A stretch of 64,000 nt of DNA from Xestospongia muta (lineage: Eukaryota; Porifera; Demospongiae; Haplosclerida; Petrosiidae), in the NCBI GenBank assembly GCA_963693285.1, contig OY848927.1, positions 3,412,501 to 3,476,500 on the forward strand. The letters are read 5' to 3'. Each line of letters opens with the position of its first letter. The stretch's first letter is position 1. A program made the position numbers and the translations under genes. Shown here piece after piece: positions 60,874 to 64,000 of the stretch. The notes under the pieces were generated by a model. The model was not told the origin of the DNA and made no database searches. It saw only the letters and a program-made list of their open reading frames with translations.

Positions 60874-61029
60874 TTATTCAATATAATAATGTAAAAATAC
60901 CCTATTTGTAAACAATGTTTATTTAATGTATATTTTCATGTTAATTTTTTCTGGACAAAGACTTACTACCCACAAGTTATAATGTGAGTGATTAGTAGTC
61001 ATATCATATTTGCAATCAATATTTACACT

Positions 61030-61250
61030 AGCTATGAACCACACCATACTTTAAACTAACAATTTCACTCTGTACATGATGGATGACATAATTATATAAT
61101 GTGGTTGCTCTATTTACTAAAGTTGTGAGAATCAACATTATCTTAATTAAAACACTTAAATTAACACATTGATCATTACTATACCTATAATAGTAAACAG
61201 ATCTTCTAGGTTTGGTTAACCATAATAACATCCATTATGTAATTATTTAC
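61030..61250 (-). pseudogene. Antisense Ig-like exon fragment, fourth copy
   Basis: The minus strand reads YYYRYSNDQCVNLSVLIKIM and LVNRATTLYNYVIHHVQSEI. It has the same frame and neighbours as the copies at 9.4, 22.8 and 43.4 kb. The second cysteine is changed to Tyr. Confidence 0.5.
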
Positions 61251-61261
61251 TGCTTTCACAG

Positions 61262-61334
61262 ACTCCAATAGCTCAAATGATAGAGCATCTGACTGGTATT
61301 AAAAAGGTCTTGGCTTCATAACCCAGCAGGATCA
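61262..61334 (+). repeat. tRNA-like repeat, copy 4
   Basis: An A box (TAGCTCAAATGATAGAGCA) and a decayed B box (GCTTCATAACCC) are at tRNA spacing, and the flanks match copy 2. Confidence 0.55.
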
Positions 61335-61447
61335 AGACTTTTTCTGGTTTTTCCTCCTCTATGTCAATGTTGTTATAGATCTAAACCTACAGAAAAATAT
61401 TATGTATTGTTTTAATTGAATATCTCTAATATAATATAATATGTATA

Positions 61448-61610
61448 GTACTGATGTATCTTAATAATGAATTAACATGTGTGAATGGTAAACATTTATC
61501 TAGGTTGATGTATGTGTATATCATCAATGTGATGTTTATATTGTATAGACATAAGAGTGTAGACTAAGTATATCAGAGAGACGTGTTCTGTTAAGGTACA
61601 TTGTAAGACA
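61448..61610 (+). promoter_or_regulatory. Type I promoter/5' UTR block of copy P
   Basis: The conserved block upstream of type I leaders ends at ATG 61611. The regulatory role is inferred. Confidence 0.4.
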
Positions 61611-64000
61611 ATGTCTGTACTACTACTGGCTACCTTCTTCTTGTTATGTGTGAGTAAAGTTATTAGTAACTGTCCACCAGACTCAGGTAATTGACTTGAT
61701 GTGTAGTACATCATTTATTAACAATGTTCTAGGTATCTACCTGATGTTCAATGGAGATTGTTATCCTAATGGCTCCTACATCAATCATATTTACATCTCA
61801 CTAGGAAGTGACTATATCTCTCATCTCCAGTGTGTGTTACCTGATTCTACTTTGTCTGGAGGAGAGTGGATCTATCCTAATGGACAACCTGTCAACTGTA
61901 ACAGCAATAATAACAATGATCCTCTCCGCTGTATCGAATCTAATAATCCTGCTAACATCACTGTAGATAGACATGATTGGCAAAACTTTAATGAGTACTC
62001 AATAGGTGGTAATATTTTCAAATGTTGTCTACCCAGTAGTTGTTCTGATTCTACTACCAACATCATCACTGTTCATATATTCAGTAAGTTATATCTCATT
62101 GTACTAGTTCACACTCTCATTTGTTATTGATCTACTATAGGACATGTAGAGATCATAAACTTCAGTGTTGTTGAACTTCCTTCTAATATGACAGTTGTTC
62201 CACAACAATACACACTTCAATGTGTTCAAAGTGGAATTGATAGAAATTTCAGGTGGTATTATGTATATAACAGTCAGAGTTTTAGTATTGAATTCAACTG
62301 TTTGACACTAAACTTTGGATACAGTTGTAGTAGTGAGAGTCAAACTATTCACAGTATTAATAATACAATTGTTCGTAATCTAACTGTTAGTTGGTATGCA
62401 GAGAAGATTAATAGTGGAATATTTAATCAGTCGAACAATAATGGTGATCATGTACATAGATGTTATGAAAAAGTTGATGAGATTATAAGAAATCGTTACC
62501 TTACTGTAACTGGTAAGTGCTTTTACTACTATAGATACATGATGTCATATATAATCCTCTAAGCTCCAGGATTCACTCCCTCTCCTCCTACTCTGGTCAA
62601 CAAGACAGCTACCACTATCTCTGTCAGTTGGATACCTGTTCCATCTGATGCTGATGGATATGTAGTCAATACCACTAGTAACACACACACTGTGACACAA
62701 CAGGTAAAGGAAGGTAGTCAGAATGAAACAACACTGAAGGGACTGATACCAGTAACAACTTATAACATCACAGTCAGAGCCTATCAAGATATACTGGGAC
62801 CTGCTAGTACTGTAATCAGCATACAAACATTGTCAGGTATTGTAATATCTATCAAATATTGGTCATTATTAATTAATTTTTCTTCAGTAATATCATCAAT
62901 CAATTGGATATTTGTGTCATCCATTACTGAACTTCAAAACACTCAATATCATATTGATTGTATCACAACTACTGTCAATGTTACTACTGAAGTTTACTGG
63001 TTAGTGAATGGAGTGATGAAGTACAACTCAATGTATACATTAATTGATTCTGATCTCCTCATATACAACAACACACTACTGGTATATCCTGATCCATTGG
63101 AAGTGTCAATTAATGTTACCTGTATAGCAATGTATAAAGGAGTGAACTACAGTGACACTGTCATATTACAAGGTATGTAAAATTCGGTCATTCATGTTAA
63201 CTAGGTTTACCCTTTCTAGCTCCCAGTAGTCCTCCATCTAATGTGATGATATATATTTTAAATGAGAGTAGTATCAAAGTCAACTGGTCTATGTCATCAC
63301 AGACTAATGGATATGTGATTGTCATTACCTCTACTACTGGAGTAGGTACTAACAAGATATTATCTACTACAGAAGATGAAGTTCTAATCTATGGACTAAG
63401 ATTGAGTAGATATTATGAGATTAGTGTGTACTCATATAAAGATATTCCTTCAATTTATAGTACACAAAGATTGTTAAAATTTGATGGTGAGTTGATATTT
63501 GTATAAACACAATGTGACATTACTTCATTGTCTAGTTCCTACACCAGTAACTTGTCTCTCAGTGGGTGATATCTCAACCACTACTATTACAGTGAAGTGG
63601 ACTAGTCCCAGTAGTGAAGATGGTAACTATGTAACATACTACAACATTTCCTATAATCCATCTTGTCCTGAGTCATCATCAATGAATGTGACATTGGTCT
63701 CTGTTACTCCTCATCAATTCACTACAACATTCAGTTATATATTAAGAGAAATGTTCAGTGGTATGAACTATACCATCACAGTGAGAGCTGGTAATATACT
63801 AGGAGAGTCTAGTCCAGTGATGATTTATTCTAAAACGGACCCTATGTCAAGTAATTTACATGATAATATGGCTGGTTTAATGTTGACAATAATTCACAGA
63901 TCCAGGAGGATCACCTAGATCAATTATGGTTTTTCCATTAAATAAGACATCAAACAAAATCATATGGGAAAATGTTGATTGTCTTTTACGTAATGGTAGA
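61611..64000 (+). CDS. Copy P: Ig/FN3 receptor, intact, runs off the window
   Basis: Exons 61611-61686, 61733-62083, 62141-62512, 62564-62836, 62888-63172, 63220-63486, 63536-63850 and 63900 onward are open. They give signal peptide (MSVLLLATFFLLCVS), N-terminal domain, Ig, FN3, Ig, FN3, FN3 and the beginning of the next FN3. The exon 4 acceptor is AAG rather than the usual CAG, and the exon 1 donor is GTAATT rather than GTAAGT; both are still usable. Exon 2 has the short second loop and an unusual first loop (SLGSDYISH). Membrane and tail exons lie beyond 64000, so the tail type is unknown. Confidence 0.82.

Overview
The window is from an animal genome. It is AT-rich, with introns of about 40-60 bp (GT...AG), AATAAA-type 3' ends, tRNA-derived repeats, two hAT families and an LTR retrotransposon. 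Compact introns, Ig/FN3 receptors and a CARD-like exon suggest a demosponge such as Amphimedon. That assignment is inference; no diagnostic housekeeping gene is present.

Most of the 64 kb is one tandem array, plus strand, of a single type I membrane receptor family: about eight recognisable receptor units plus many fragments. The ancestral gene has 12 exons: signal peptide (exon 1), a Cys-containing N-terminal domain I do not recognise (2), Ig-like (3), FN3 (4), Ig-like (5), four FN3 domains (6-9), transmembrane segment (10), juxtamembrane exon (11) and tyrosine-rich tail (12). Every ectodomain junction is phase 1, so exons can be lost or swapped in frame. Two membrane/tail cassettes occur. 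Type 1 ends in SVYECM, with three tyrosines exactly 12 residues apart. Type 2 ends in LEYEYI, which fits the ITIM consensus.

Layout: copy A 378-3787; pseudogene B 5539-8423; fragment C about 10388-11480; copy D 13012-16384, cut short by an LTR; remnant E 18308-20007; hAT element 20743-22645; intact copy F 23266-26675 (952 aa, the reference gene); fragment G about 27 kb; copy H 27822-30481, lacking exons 2-3 and frameshifted; remnant I 31171-32118; a CARD-like ORF 33274-33597; pseudogene J 37507-40129; mini-copy K 41911-42664; pseudogene L 44454-46965; copy M 47847-51400 (type 2 tail, one nonsense codon); pseudogene N 53122-56231, also cut by an LTR; remnant O 58289-59100; deleted hAT copy 59835-60873; and copy P from 61611, intact and running off the right edge.

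On the minus strand lie decayed pieces of a second, divergent receptor family (35.1-35.9, 40.7-42.0 and 43.0-43.5 kb, plus Ig fragments near 9.4, 22.8 and 61.1 kb). Its tail carries the same CExYSxHQ motif as type 1.

The picture is a fast-evolving birth-and-death receptor cluster. Ectodomains are near-identical except for two length-variable loops in exon 2, and signalling tails can be exchanged. This resembles paired immune or allorecognition receptor clusters of other animals; function here is inferred, not shown.
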